9,931 bases of DNA from Candidatus Aminicenans sakinawicola JGI OTU-1 (GCA_000493965.1 AWNV01000085.1:1-9931), one strand, 5' to 3'. Shown: positions 1 through 6,910, counted from the first letter of the stretch. Notes: generated by a model not told the origin, from the sequence alone. A program made the numbers and translations.

Positions 1-150
1 TTTGAGCTGCTTCATTTACGATAATATCGGGAAAATACACATCCAGTCAATGTGAAATCCTCAGGAAAGAGAGAATTTCATAGAATTGGCCTGTATAAAG
101 CTAATACAGAATGGACTTTGCTCTTAATTTCTTATTAAGCAAGTTCACTC
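1..150 (-). repeat. Dispersed repeat, copy 1 (cut by window start)
   Basis: This stretch matches 1376-1540 and 2371-2532 in the same orientation. A 26-base core is identical in all three copies (here 70-95, then 1460-1485 and 2453-2478). Copy 1 and copy 3 also share their last ~37 bases (near 114-149) almost perfectly, where copy 2 has diverged. The repeat ends about 14 bases before the stop codon of the SGNH hydrolase gene. Unlike copies 2 and 3 it lacks the extra ~100-base module with the 48-base conserved block. There is no open frame of note and no recognisable transposase. It is assigned to the minus strand because its promoter-like motif reads that way. The nature of the family is unknown. 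Confidence 0.85.
21..50 (-). promoter_or_regulatory. Promoter-like motif inside repeat copy 1
   Basis: On the minus strand, TTGACT (45-50) is followed after 18 bases by TATTAT (21-26), close to a sigma-70-type promoter. The same hexamers at the same spacing occur in copies 2 and 3. It would fire leftward out of the window, into whatever gene lies there. Promoter function is inferred from sequence only. Confidence 0.5.
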
Positions 151-163
151 CCAAAATATGAGT

Positions 164-853
164 TCAGTGCTTATTTTTTACGTATGGCTCCAACAGCGAT
201 TTCCATACGATGTAACCGTCCCCGGTTAGATGCAGTCCGTCGTTTGAATAATCAGGGTTAAGCTTATTTCCTTCACAGGTAAAGGATGAATATACGTCAA
301 TATAGGTGATTTTGAATATTTCCGCCTGCTTTTTCAGTTTTTTATTGATCGAAATGACGGCTTCAGTCATGTCGGTATGGTTTTTAAACATGCCGAAGTC
401 ACTGTTAACAGGAAGGAGGCTCTGGACATAGATCTCGGTCTCAGGGGAACTTTTCCGAATATTTTTAACGATCTTTCCGATATTGGAAACGACATAGTCG
501 GCCGATTTCCCTGCAGCCAGGTCATTGATTCCGATCATAAGAAAAACTTTGGCCGGATGGGACCTGGTCACTTCATCTAATCGATCAAGGACGCCGTCAG
601 TGACATCACCGCTTATGCCGCGGTTTTTGATCCGGATATCCTGGAACAGTTCGATCCAGCTTCCTCCATCCGTGATGCTGTCTCCCAGGAATATGATCTC
701 ACCCTTGGTATCGGGCAGCTTCTCGAACAGGGTTTTCTTCTGGTAGTAGTAAGGATAATATTTCGTTTCCTTTTTTTTCTTTTCCTGGGCAAAGGCACCG
801 AATGCCAGGGCGATCACCAGGACAGAAATGAGATATTTTTTTACAGGCTGCAT
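164..853 (-). CDS. Secreted SGNH/GDSL-family hydrolase
   Basis: This encodes a 229-residue SGNH (GDSL) hydrolase, a fold that cleaves esters such as acyl or acetyl groups on lipids or sugars; the substrate cannot be read from the sequence. All four family blocks are visible: GDSITDGG with the nucleophile Ser59, the block II Gly79 in RGIS, Asn110 in GIND, and the Asp205-x-x-His208 pair in DGLHL. The N-terminus (MQPVKKYLIS, then a hydrophobic stretch ending AFA) is a typical signal peptide with likely cleavage after Ala22. A Lys/Tyr-rich linker follows, so the enzyme is probably periplasmic or exported. I chose the ATG at 853 because GAGG lies 7 bases upstream and the signal peptide starts there. 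A longer frame to 967 would begin inside a palindrome. A perfect TTGACA lies upstream (907-912) but without a convincing -10 box. Repeat copy 1 follows the stop almost directly. Confidence 0.88.
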   Translation of the reverse strand: MQPVKKYLISVLVIALAFGAFAQEKKKKETKYYPYYYQKKTLFEKLPDTKGEIIFLGDSITDGGSWIELFQDIRIKNRGISGDVTDGVLDRLDEVTRSHPAKVFLMIGINDLAAGKSADYVVSNIGKIVKNIRKSSPETEIYVQSLLPVNSDFGMFKNHTDMTEAVISINKKLKKQAEIFKITYIDVYSSFTCEGNKLNPDYSNDGLHLTGDGYIVWKSLLEPYVKNKH

Positions 854-936
854 GTCGTGACCTCGATTATTTAATACGAACATACTTTTCCACGGTAAAA
901 ATATTTTGTCAAGCAGAAACGGTAAGCTAAAAATCT

Positions 937-968
937 CTTGCATTATGAACATATCCTCATAATGCAAG
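937..968 (-). terminator. Perfect 12-bp inverted repeat, possible terminator
   Basis: Arms 937-948 and 957-968 are perfect reverse complements (CTTGCATTATGA / TCATAATGCAAG) around an 8-base loop. Read on the minus strand the hairpin is followed by AGATTTTTAGC, a short U-run, so it could be a weak intrinsic terminator. It begins one base after the end of the doubtful 970-1290 ORF and lies ~84 bases upstream of the SGNH start. The stem is AT-rich, so a protein-binding operator for the SGNH gene is an equally fair reading. Confidence 0.45.
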
Positions 969-969
969 G

Positions 970-1290
970 TTATAATGTCCAGACCGCAGAAAGGAAGAAA
1001 AGTGTTTGAGCCCCTGAAAATCCAGGGAATGAGAAAAGTACTCCTTTAAACTGATAATCAATGCATCCGCCTGGCCCAACAATAAGAACGGGACACTGAT
1101 GCAGGGGACTTTCCCCTTTGCTTGAGAATAAACTCACCCACATTGCCATTGCTAAATTGGCTTCCAAAGCGGAGCCAGAAATACCAACCGTGACATGGCG
1201 TGTGCAGCAGGTTTTTGCATTGATTTTGCGGGCCATAAGAAGGAATAGAATCAAAAATATGATTGATAGTAATTTTTTTTGCTGACACAT
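970..1290 (-). CDS. Doubtful 106-residue ORF with signal-like N-terminus
   Basis: I do not recognise this product. The frame starts MCQQKKLL, followed by a run of about 12 hydrophobic residues that could be a signal peptide or single membrane helix. The rest is Cys-, Gly- and Phe-containing and matches no motif I know. No ribosome binding site precedes the ATG, and another minus-strand frame (1058-1300) overlaps most of it, so it may be chance coding. In its favour, the promoter-like element of repeat copy 2 lies ~120 bases upstream reading toward it, and a perfect inverted repeat with a U-run follows the stop immediately. It could also be the decayed remains of a gene. Confidence 0.22.
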   Translation of the reverse strand: MCQQKKLLSIIFLILFLLMARKINAKTCCTRHVTVGISGSALEANLAMAMWVSLFSSKGESPLHQCPVLIVGPGGCIDYQFKGVLFSFPGFSGAQTLFFLSAVWTL

Positions 1291-1375
1291 AACGGTTCAA
1301 TCTTACTTTTTAGGGCTTTGCCTTTTTAGGTATAGGATTTGACTTTTTTTGAACTTACGATTTTCTCTAAATTTC

Positions 1376-1640
1376 ATCAAATTTCCACCTTCTGAGCTGC
1401 TTCATTCACGATAATACCGGGAAAATACACATCCAGTCAATCAGAAATCCGCAGGAAATAGAGAATTTCATAGAATTGGCCTGTATAAAGCATATACTGA
1501 ATAGACCTCTACCTTAATTGCTGATCAAGTAACTCCGACTTTCATTCATATTCTGATCTTTCCTCAGCTGCCATATTTAGCTGAGCTTTGGTAGGCGGTG
1601 GTCTTTCTGCCTTAAAGGTCAGGGTGAGGTGGTTGATTAT
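1376..1640 (-). repeat. Dispersed repeat, copy 2 (long form)
   Basis: This is the second copy of the family and one of two long ones. The first ~165 bases align with 1-150 and 2371-2532. The remainder aligns with 2533-2632 and ends in a 48-base block (1593-1640) identical to 2585-2632. Similarity stops abruptly at 1640. The tract 1641-1795 that follows is unique in the window; it holds a 7-bp inverted repeat (1651-1657 / 1670-1676) and no gene I can support. No inverted termini or target duplication were seen. Confidence 0.85.
1411..1440 (-). promoter_or_regulatory. Promoter-like motif inside repeat copy 2
   Basis: On the minus strand TTGACT (1435-1440) is separated by 18 bases from TATTAT (1411-1416). 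It reads toward the 106-codon ORF and, beyond it, the SGNH hydrolase gene. It is conserved with the other two copies; activity is inferred. Confidence 0.5.
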
Positions 1641-1795
1641 CTTGTCTATGACCTGATGGCTAATCTTTGATCAGGTGGGACTCTTCCAATTTATTACAAG
1701 TGTTCCGTAGGTGCTGATGTAACTGTTTACCGACGTTATCACCCGCAATTGCTTATGACAGCATGTTATTGGCTGGTTTTATTTCAATTAGTTAG

Positions 1796-2164
1796 TTAAA
1801 CATTTTCCTTCGGATTTGCTCCATATTCATTTTCTCCAGCAGTGCCATCAGTACACGTAAGTACTAATAACCATATACTACCAATGATAGGAATCAGAGA
1901 GATAAATAAGAACCAACCACTTTTCCCAATATCATGTAATCTTCTAACTGAAACTGCTAAACCAGGAATAAGAACAGCCAAATAGTATAAGCAATAGAAT
2001 AAACCAAACCCAACATTTTCGAAAGCTGTACCTATAATATTATCTAGAATTATTGCAACAATGAGAAAAATTGTAGTGAACAACATATACATCCAATACT
2101 CTTTTCTTCTTGCTCTACCGCTAAATACAGCGTAATTTTTTAAAACTTTTAGATACCAATTCAT
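1796..2164 (-). CDS. DUF805 family inner-membrane protein
   Basis: This encodes a 122-residue membrane protein of the DUF805 family (the Escherichia coli YhaH type), whose biochemical role is unknown. The family signatures are clear: an N-terminal FSGRARRKEYW (about residues 14-24) before the first helix, RRLHDIGKSGW (about 74-84) between helices, and a C-terminal GENEYGANPK. About four hydrophobic segments are visible (roughly 27-43, 50-71, 83-95, 96-105), so it should sit in the cytoplasmic membrane. The ATG at 2164 is preceded by AAGGAG (2174-2179) at 9-base spacing, and the length is normal for the family. It lies alone between repeat copies 2 and 3, and the promoter-like element of copy 3 reads toward it across a leader of ~235 bases. 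Such small proteins are common in accessory loci, so a link to the neighbouring TIR operon is unproven. Confidence 0.93.
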   Translation of the reverse strand: MNWYLKVLKNYAVFSGRARRKEYWMYMLFTTIFLIVAIILDNIIGTAFENVGFGLFYCLYYLAVLIPGLAVSVRRLHDIGKSGWFLFISLIPIIGSIWLLVLTCTDGTAGENEYGANPKENV

Positions 2165-2265
2165 AAGATTATTCTCCTTTTTAAATTTTTCTTCATTAGG
2201 CTTCTCGGTAACGCCCCGTTTTTTTTGAGTGGGTTCTGATTTCCACTGTTTTTTTATAGTGAATA

Positions 2266-2303
2266 GAGGGCGAGAGACTGCCGTTCAAAAGGAACGCGCC
2301 CTC
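2266..2303 (-). other. Possible structured leader element upstream of DUF805 gene
   Basis: Two nested helices can be drawn: GAGGGCG (2266-2272) with CGCCCTC (2297-2303), and inside it CGTTC (2282-2286) with GAACG (2292-2296) closing a 5-base loop. The helices are contiguous on one side, with a 9-base bulge on the other. A further inverted pair, TTCAAAAG / CTTTTGAA (2284-2291 / 2317-2324), competes with it. It lies in the presumed DUF805 leader. With only one example there is no covariation to support it. The rest of 2165-2370 holds AT-rich sequence with homopolymer runs and no gene. Confidence 0.22.
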
Positions 2304-2370
2304 GCGTCAGCTGCAGCTTTTGAAGAGATAGGAATTTTTTTTTGTTTATGACAATCTCCGCTCAATTTTG

Positions 2371-2632
2371 TCAAATTTTCAGCCTCTGAGCTGCTGCATC
2401 AACAATAATACATAGAACAAAAATATAAAGTCAATAAGAAATCCGCGGAAATAGAGAATTTCATAGAATTGGCCTGTAAAAAGCGTATACAGAGTAGACT
2501 TTGCTCTTAATTTCTTATTAAGCAAGTTCACTTTTATAGATATTTCGTTCTTTTCTCCGCTGCCATGTTAAGCTGGACTTTGGGAGGCGGTGGTCTTTCT
2601 GCCTTAAAGGTCAGGGTGAGGTGGTTGATTAT
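2371..2632 (-). repeat. Dispersed repeat, copy 3 (long form, abuts TIR gene)
   Basis: This third copy aligns over its full length with 1376-1640. It is more diverged in its first ~70 bases but shares the 26-base core (2453-2478) and a 48-base block (2585-2632) identical to 1593-1640. The conserved block ends on the stop codon of the TIR gene (2629-2631), and coding sequence begins just where repeat similarity ends. The boundary is therefore nearly base-precise, as expected if gene and repeat were joined by an insertion or recombination event. Confidence 0.85.
2405..2434 (-). promoter_or_regulatory. Promoter-like motif inside repeat copy 3
   Basis: On the minus strand TTGACT (2429-2434) and TATTAT (2405-2410) are separated by 18 bases, as in copies 1 and 2. 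The 18-base spacer is largely different here while both hexamers are unchanged, which argues that the hexamers are under selection. The motif reads toward the DUF805 gene. Confidence 0.55.
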
Positions 2633-4167
2633 TTTTTCTGCTGGATTCGCCCTAATGTGTCTTTTTGTATCTCAATAGTTGTTTCCTCAATCTGCTTCGT
2701 GACCCAGCTATCGAGATTCAACTCCTTGGCTTTTTTTTGGAGAAAGGCGCGCTCATCTTTGGTGATTACTTCATCGACAAGTACACCCTCAACGAGGCGG
2801 GTATACTCCACAACATTTAAAGGGGCGCACTGGCGTTCAACCTTTTCAGCTTGCTCTACAGTCAGTCCTAGCTCTAGCCGCTTGTTGTACAGTAACTTCC
2901 TCTCGCGGATGTTTATAACGCCATCCAAGTAGGTTCCCACGCAAAGAATCCTGTACTCCTCTAGAGACCTCTGGGTCTCATCCGTTTCAGCACCTCCGCG
3001 TCGACTGACATGCGTCTCACAATAGGGACAAATTCGAAAATCTGGTGCTAAAACTCTATAGCAGGCCTCGCAGGTCACTTTCAGTGCAACTCCACATTCT
3101 GGACAGAATTTCCAATCGCCTTTTATAGGCTCTTTACAGTAAGGGCATTCTTCTAAAGAACGCGCTTCCTTGGGGATCGGGGCTATAGTGGAAGCCCTTC
3201 CTGCGAGCTCACAATCGTACAAGAAAACCTTTAGCCAATAAGCCATCTGCATGGCATCGCCTTCATCAAGAGTAGCCATGTCGCGGGAGTGTGTTGATGT
3301 GTTGTACCATTCCACAACTTGATCCCAGTTTATTTTTTTGGTGTTATGAAGATTGGAAGTCACCTTCTTCTGGAGTTCGCCTAAAACTTCCGGCTCATTT
3401 AACGTATCAACTAATTGGGGTAGTCTAAAACTTTTTATAGAGGATTTGTCTTTCCCGATTCTTTTCTGGGCTGCCAGAATTGTGTCGCGAACTTTTTTAT
3501 CCTTCAATGAATCGAGCAGATCCTGTAGTAGGTGTCTCAAGGCTCTCTCTAAGAGTGCTCCGCACTCCTTTATGCACAACCCCCACCGCTTCTTTTTAAG
3601 CAAACCTCCAACAGATTGAAGGCCTTTCTCATATTCATTCAATTCACGCTCTCCAACTGAGTCTTTAGCTGCAGAGATTTGCGCGGTTTCAGTACTGGGC
3701 TGCCTGACCTGTTTTCTCTCCTCAATGTCCGTTGAGGCTATGTCTCGTTTATCACCTTCGTGTTTTTCTATTAGGTGTTGCTTCACTGCATTTGTAAGTT
3801 CTTCAAAGTGTTTCTCTTTGGGTTCTGGGAAAGCATCCAACCAATTGGCTGCTTTAATGTAGTATTTAATGGAATCCGAAGGTTGCACATCCTCAATCCG
3901 GAATGGGATTATCTTTATTTGCTCATCAAGCGCGCTGTCCAGTTCTCTCATTATATGTTGAGAATTATTGGAAATTGCCGAGAATATGAAGACCATTAGA
4001 GGGCATTTCCTAATGGCACCCATGATTGCCTCAGCGTATCCCCTGCCGGGTAATATATCCCGCGGTGCTATCCAACACTTGATTCCGTTTGCTTCGAGCT
4101 TCTCTAACACCGCCTCTGCCACAGGTTTATCTTTGCTTGAATGGCTGATGAATACTACGGAGCTCAT
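2629..4167 (-). CDS. TIR-domain protein with double zinc ribbon and tandem TerB-like repeats
   Basis: This 512-residue multidomain protein starts with a TIR domain (about residues 1-132): VFISHSSKD at strand A, the RDILPG BB-loop (36-41), and HIMRELDSAL, whose Glu75 sits where NAD+-cleaving TIR enzymes keep their catalytic glutamate. A charged linker and a helical region (about 175-322) follow; the latter loosely recalls DUF4145/HEPN-type helices but has no R-x4-6-H motif. Next comes a double zinc ribbon with cysteine pairs 341/344, 355/358, 366/369 and 380/383. The C-terminus holds two TerB-like repeats, E404-E444 and E454-E494, exactly 50 residues apart with 15 of 41 positions identical. 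The ATG at 4167 has a strong GGAGGAGGT 6 bases upstream. There is no signal peptide, so it is cytoplasmic. It lies 36 bases after the AAA+/RyR gene and is probably cotranscribed. I infer an effector triggered by the upstream protein; the NADase activity is predicted, not shown. Confidence 0.9.
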   Translation of the reverse strand: MSSVVFISHSSKDKPVAEAVLEKLEANGIKCWIAPRDILPGRGYAEAIMGAIRKCPLMVFIFSAISNNSQHIMRELDSALDEQIKIIPFRIEDVQPSDSIKYYIKAANWLDAFPEPKEKHFEELTNAVKQHLIEKHEGDKRDIASTDIEERKQVRQPSTETAQISAAKDSVGERELNEYEKGLQSVGGLLKKKRWGLCIKECGALLERALRHLLQDLLDSLKDKKVRDTILAAQKRIGKDKSSIKSFRLPQLVDTLNEPEVLGELQKKVTSNLHNTKKINWDQVVEWYNTSTHSRDMATLDEGDAMQMAYWLKVFLYDCELAGRASTIAPIPKEARSLEECPYCKEPIKGDWKFCPECGVALKVTCEACYRVLAPDFRICPYCETHVSRRGGAETDETQRSLEEYRILCVGTYLDGVINIRERKLLYNKRLELGLTVEQAEKVERQCAPLNVVEYTRLVEGVLVDEVITKDERAFLQKKAKELNLDSWVTKQIEETTIEIQKDTLGRIQQKK

Positions 4168-4203
4168 ATCTTTACCTCCTCCAAGTATTGCAAATCTAAA
4201 ATT

Positions 4204-4854
4204 TTATATAAGACGATAAATCTCAAACTTGGCCTTTGCTAGAAGCCTCGGTATCTCCCGCACGGCTTGTCTGTCATATTCCTTGATTTCTTCTGACAAT
4301 TCTTTCCAATCCACTAGATAAGGGCTTGTCTTCTTTTCAGGATTGCGCGGCCCAAGGCTCCATTCTTGCAGAAATCGTTCAGCAACAAAACGATCATGCT
4401 CCATCTCTGCCATGATTTCAATTTCTTCATCTTTAAATTTTATGAGTTTTGGTCTTCTTCCTACCGCCGGCGCAAAATCACAACCAATAGCTTTGAGCTT
4501 CACAGGGATATGGTCAGCTTGCCGACGATTCGATTCTTTGAGATCTTCCAAGAGATTTTCCCATGGGGCCATTGCCGGATCATCTTTAGGCTTTTTGTCT
4601 TTCTGATTTTTGAGGTATTTTTCATAAATAATCTTAGCCAGGATTTCTCGAGCACTTCCAAGAAGTACATCACGCACAACCAATCGAGAGAACACATCTG
4701 TATCGACATGCAGCTCAAGCTGTTCTGGTGAAGGAAGGGCAGCCTGCTCAAAACTCGTACGTCCTGCCAGCATACTCATCTCAATGATGGCCAACATAGA
4801 GCGTACACCGTGTTTGTATTCCGGAACTTTGATCATAGCCCTCAAAACACCCAA
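4204..4854 (-). pseudogene. C-terminal part of the AAA+/RyR protein, split off by a frameshift
   Basis: This frame (216 residues from a TTG) is not a separate gene by appearance. Its first ~50 residues (VLRAMIKVPEYKHG, then RSMLAIIEMSMLAG) read as the continuation of the AAA+ region encoded just upstream. The end is a RyR domain (about residues 143-205): IMAEMEHDRFVAERFL, a W-x-LGPRN turn, SPYLVDW, and EYDRQAVREIPRLL. RyR domains occur in bacteria and phages in proposed ligand-sensing conflict proteins. The frame is open further upstream, from about 4938, so it overlaps the end of the preceding frame across an A8 tract (4898-4905, minus strand). Neither the TTG nor the internal ATG at 4836 has a ribosome binding site. 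The two halves together form an 870-residue protein if one A is removed. This is either a sequencing error, a real mutation or a slippage site. Confidence 0.82.
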
Positions 4855-4870
4855 ATCGATCTGACATTTT

Positions 4871-6817
4871 TTACTGCTGTAGATTAAATGCTTTGCATTT
4901 TTTTTCCAGTAGAAATCGCAGAAACAAGGCTCGACGGATTAAATAAAGCCTATCGTCTTCACTTACCGGATTAGGACCCTTTATGTCCACATAACCTCGC
5001 AATCGACTGACAAAGTCAGGTCCTTTGGCCAATTTGAATTCCTGATCAGCAGGCATATCTTGATTTTCATGGTTTAGGACTTCTTCTTCTTCGTTATTGC
5101 TTCTCATCTTGGGACGCCATCGTGTCCTGCAAAACTCAGCAAAAGTGCTACAGGTGCCTCCAGCAAAGACAAAAATTGCTCTTCCAATGGGATGGGTAGC
5201 TTGGCCATCTCTAAACTGGCCATCTTGCATAGGTGCCAGAAAGTACTTCAGCCATCCAAGGATGCCATGAAATTCAGAATCAAATTCATCAAAGAAAACG
5301 ATTGGAATCTTCCCGCTGAGGGCAACATCGCGCACCTTATGAAAGGCGGCAACCAACTCTTCTGTTGAATTAAACTGGGAGAGGTTAAATTCGAGTTTTT
5401 GCAATTTTCCAGGTGCAACCGCCTCCGCAACTTCTGTGACACCGAAAGACTTGCCCGAGCCTGGTGAGCCGAAGACTGCGATAGAGAGAGGACGATTGAT
5501 ATTTGGAGCAGCTAAATATTCGCGGATTAGATTTTTTATACTGCGGAAGCTTTCAATTTCATAACGGTCAAAAGTCCTGAGATTGTGAAACTGGCCGACT
5601 GGAACGCGTTCCAATACAGGATCTCTACCATAGATGACATAATCATAGGCTACATCCTCAAGTCCGGTCTGTGTTGAGTCGTCGAGAATACACCAGAATT
5701 CAGGGTCGGCGGGTTCTGTAGCTATCGGATTGGGAACGATGATGTCAGCGATAGGGGATTCACTTCCTTCCCGAAGTTTAAAGATATCAGAGTCGGGATA
5801 GTCAAGTTTTGCCGGGTCTCCGCCGAAACCAAGCTGCCATAAACGCCGCGCACTTATGATGCCCTGACGAACTCCCTCTTCTACACCTTTAAAACCTTGA
5901 CGTGAAATTTGTGAGGCGAGAGCGGCGACAAAAGCAGAACCAATACCGATCATGTTGCCTGGATAAATCTCGCCAAAACCATCTTCCCCAATTTTTGGAT
6001 CGAAGAACAGGCGAGATTCGACTACACCACTGCGGCGAGTATAAAGAATAGCTCCTTCGAGACCGAAGCGCACTATTAAATAAGCGCAATTGTTCAAAGC
6101 TAGAAGACCAGGATTGCAGGCCATTTGCCAGACAAATTCTTTGGCTGTGCGTTCCCAAGAAAGACGGCGACTTATCTTTACGCCTTCTTGTCGTAGATCA
6201 TCAGCGCTAATAACAACAATCATTCTCTCGGCGTGGTTCTTTTGGACTTTTTCCCAGAGAGGTCCTTTGGCAATGGGGGAGCTCATCTTGATTAGAACAA
6301 TAGGTTGATTTCCTTTTTTTAAGGCAGCGGGCCAAACGGTTGGAGCCTCGCGGAATCCATTACCAGCATCGTCAAGCACCACCATAGTTGCTTTAGGTTT
6401 GTCATCTTTCACTGATAAAAAAAAGGGCTTTCCTTTCTCAGGACCAGCAAAACCTCTGTATTGTTTCACTCGGTAAACAGTGTTTTTCTTATCTTCTTTC
6501 AAAGTTGAGTAAGGGAATTTATCTAAGCTGACAAAAGAATATAAAATTTTTTCTGGAGGGGCTGCTTCCATTTTCTTGAGCTCTGGAGAAAATACCTTTG
6601 TATCTGTAGCAGAGCGCAAGAAATTTGCTAGGAGTAGAGCCCTGCCAGGTTTAGTGAAATTCAACATTCTAGGATATTTCTGCCAGTTGTATGTGTTATT
6701 TAATCCGTTATTTTTTGATTGAGAATGGCAGGTCAAAACTTCATACCGATCAATAGACACATCTCCAGCAACAACGATTTCTTTTAAACTGGCTTCCATT
6801 ATGTTTTGTTTGGCCAT
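4871..6817 (-). CDS. PfkB-like plus AAA+ ATPase, N-terminal part of the AAA+/RyR protein
   Basis: This gives 648 residues of a cytoplasmic ATPase up to a stop just after a frameshift. The first ~350 residues resemble a ribokinase/PfkB fold: VVAGDVSIDRYEV at the start, then IVVISADDLR, LIVRFGLEGAILY and MIGIGSAFVAALA. The last segment is where active kinases have GAGD, but it reads GIGS (291-294), so the catalytic Asp looks lost. The AAA+ module follows, with Walker A GSPGSGKS (450-457), Walker B IVFFDEFD (506-513), a sensor-1-like FVFAGG (549-554), and SRLRGYVDIKGPN (604-616) where a second conserved Arg may lie. An acidic NEEEE insert precedes it. The ATG at 6817 is preferred to a GTG at 6853 because AGGAG lies 6 bases upstream. 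The last ~9 codons after the A8 tract (4898-4905) are out of the true frame; the real continuation is at 4204-4854. I infer an energy-driven sensor or switch for the TIR protein. Confidence 0.88.
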   Translation of the reverse strand: MAKQNIMEASLKEIVVAGDVSIDRYEVLTCHSQSKNNGLNNTYNWQKYPRMLNFTKPGRALLLANFLRSATDTKVFSPELKKMEAAPPEKILYSFVSLDKFPYSTLKEDKKNTVYRVKQYRGFAGPEKGKPFFLSVKDDKPKATMVVLDDAGNGFREAPTVWPAALKKGNQPIVLIKMSSPIAKGPLWEKVQKNHAERMIVVISADDLRQEGVKISRRLSWERTAKEFVWQMACNPGLLALNNCAYLIVRFGLEGAILYTRRSGVVESRLFFDPKIGEDGFGEIYPGNMIGIGSAFVAALASQISRQGFKGVEEGVRQGIISARRLWQLGFGGDPAKLDYPDSDIFKLREGSESPIADIIVPNPIATEPADPEFWCILDDSTQTGLEDVAYDYVIYGRDPVLERVPVGQFHNLRTFDRYEIESFRSIKNLIREYLAAPNINRPLSIAVFGSPGSGKSFGVTEVAEAVAPGKLQKLEFNLSQFNSTEELVAAFHKVRDVALSGKIPIVFFDEFDSEFHGILGWLKYFLAPMQDGQFRDGQATHPIGRAIFVFAGGTCSTFAEFCRTRWRPKMRSNNEEEEVLNHENQDMPADQEFKLAKGPDFVSRLRGYVDIKGPNPVSEDDRLYLIRRALFLRFLLEKKCKAFNLQQ

Positions 6818-6910
6818 TTTTCTCTCCTGAATATTTTGGCGGGGTGACGACACTTCTTAGCCATGAATTTCTGAATTAGGTTATTATCCTAAAAATAATT
6901 TCTGTTAATA

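Noticed and set aside
1370..1410. A 12-codon frame starting just after the repeat promoter (MKQLRRWKFDEI)
   Set aside because: It would be leaderless, and copy 3 stops after six codons, so there is no sign that the peptide is conserved.
2205..2228. GC-rich segment followed by eight T as a plus-strand terminator
   Set aside because: Only a three-base stem can be formed before the T-run, and no plus-strand gene lies upstream.
1..2632. Repeats as integron attC sites
   Set aside because: No GTTRRRY core sites, no paired inner inverted boxes and no integrase gene were found; the repeats are also long and carry a promoter motif.
3471..3660. HEPN ribonuclease domain in the helical middle of the TIR protein
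   Set aside because: The R-x4-6-H catalytic motif is absent; only a loose resemblance of helix layout remains.
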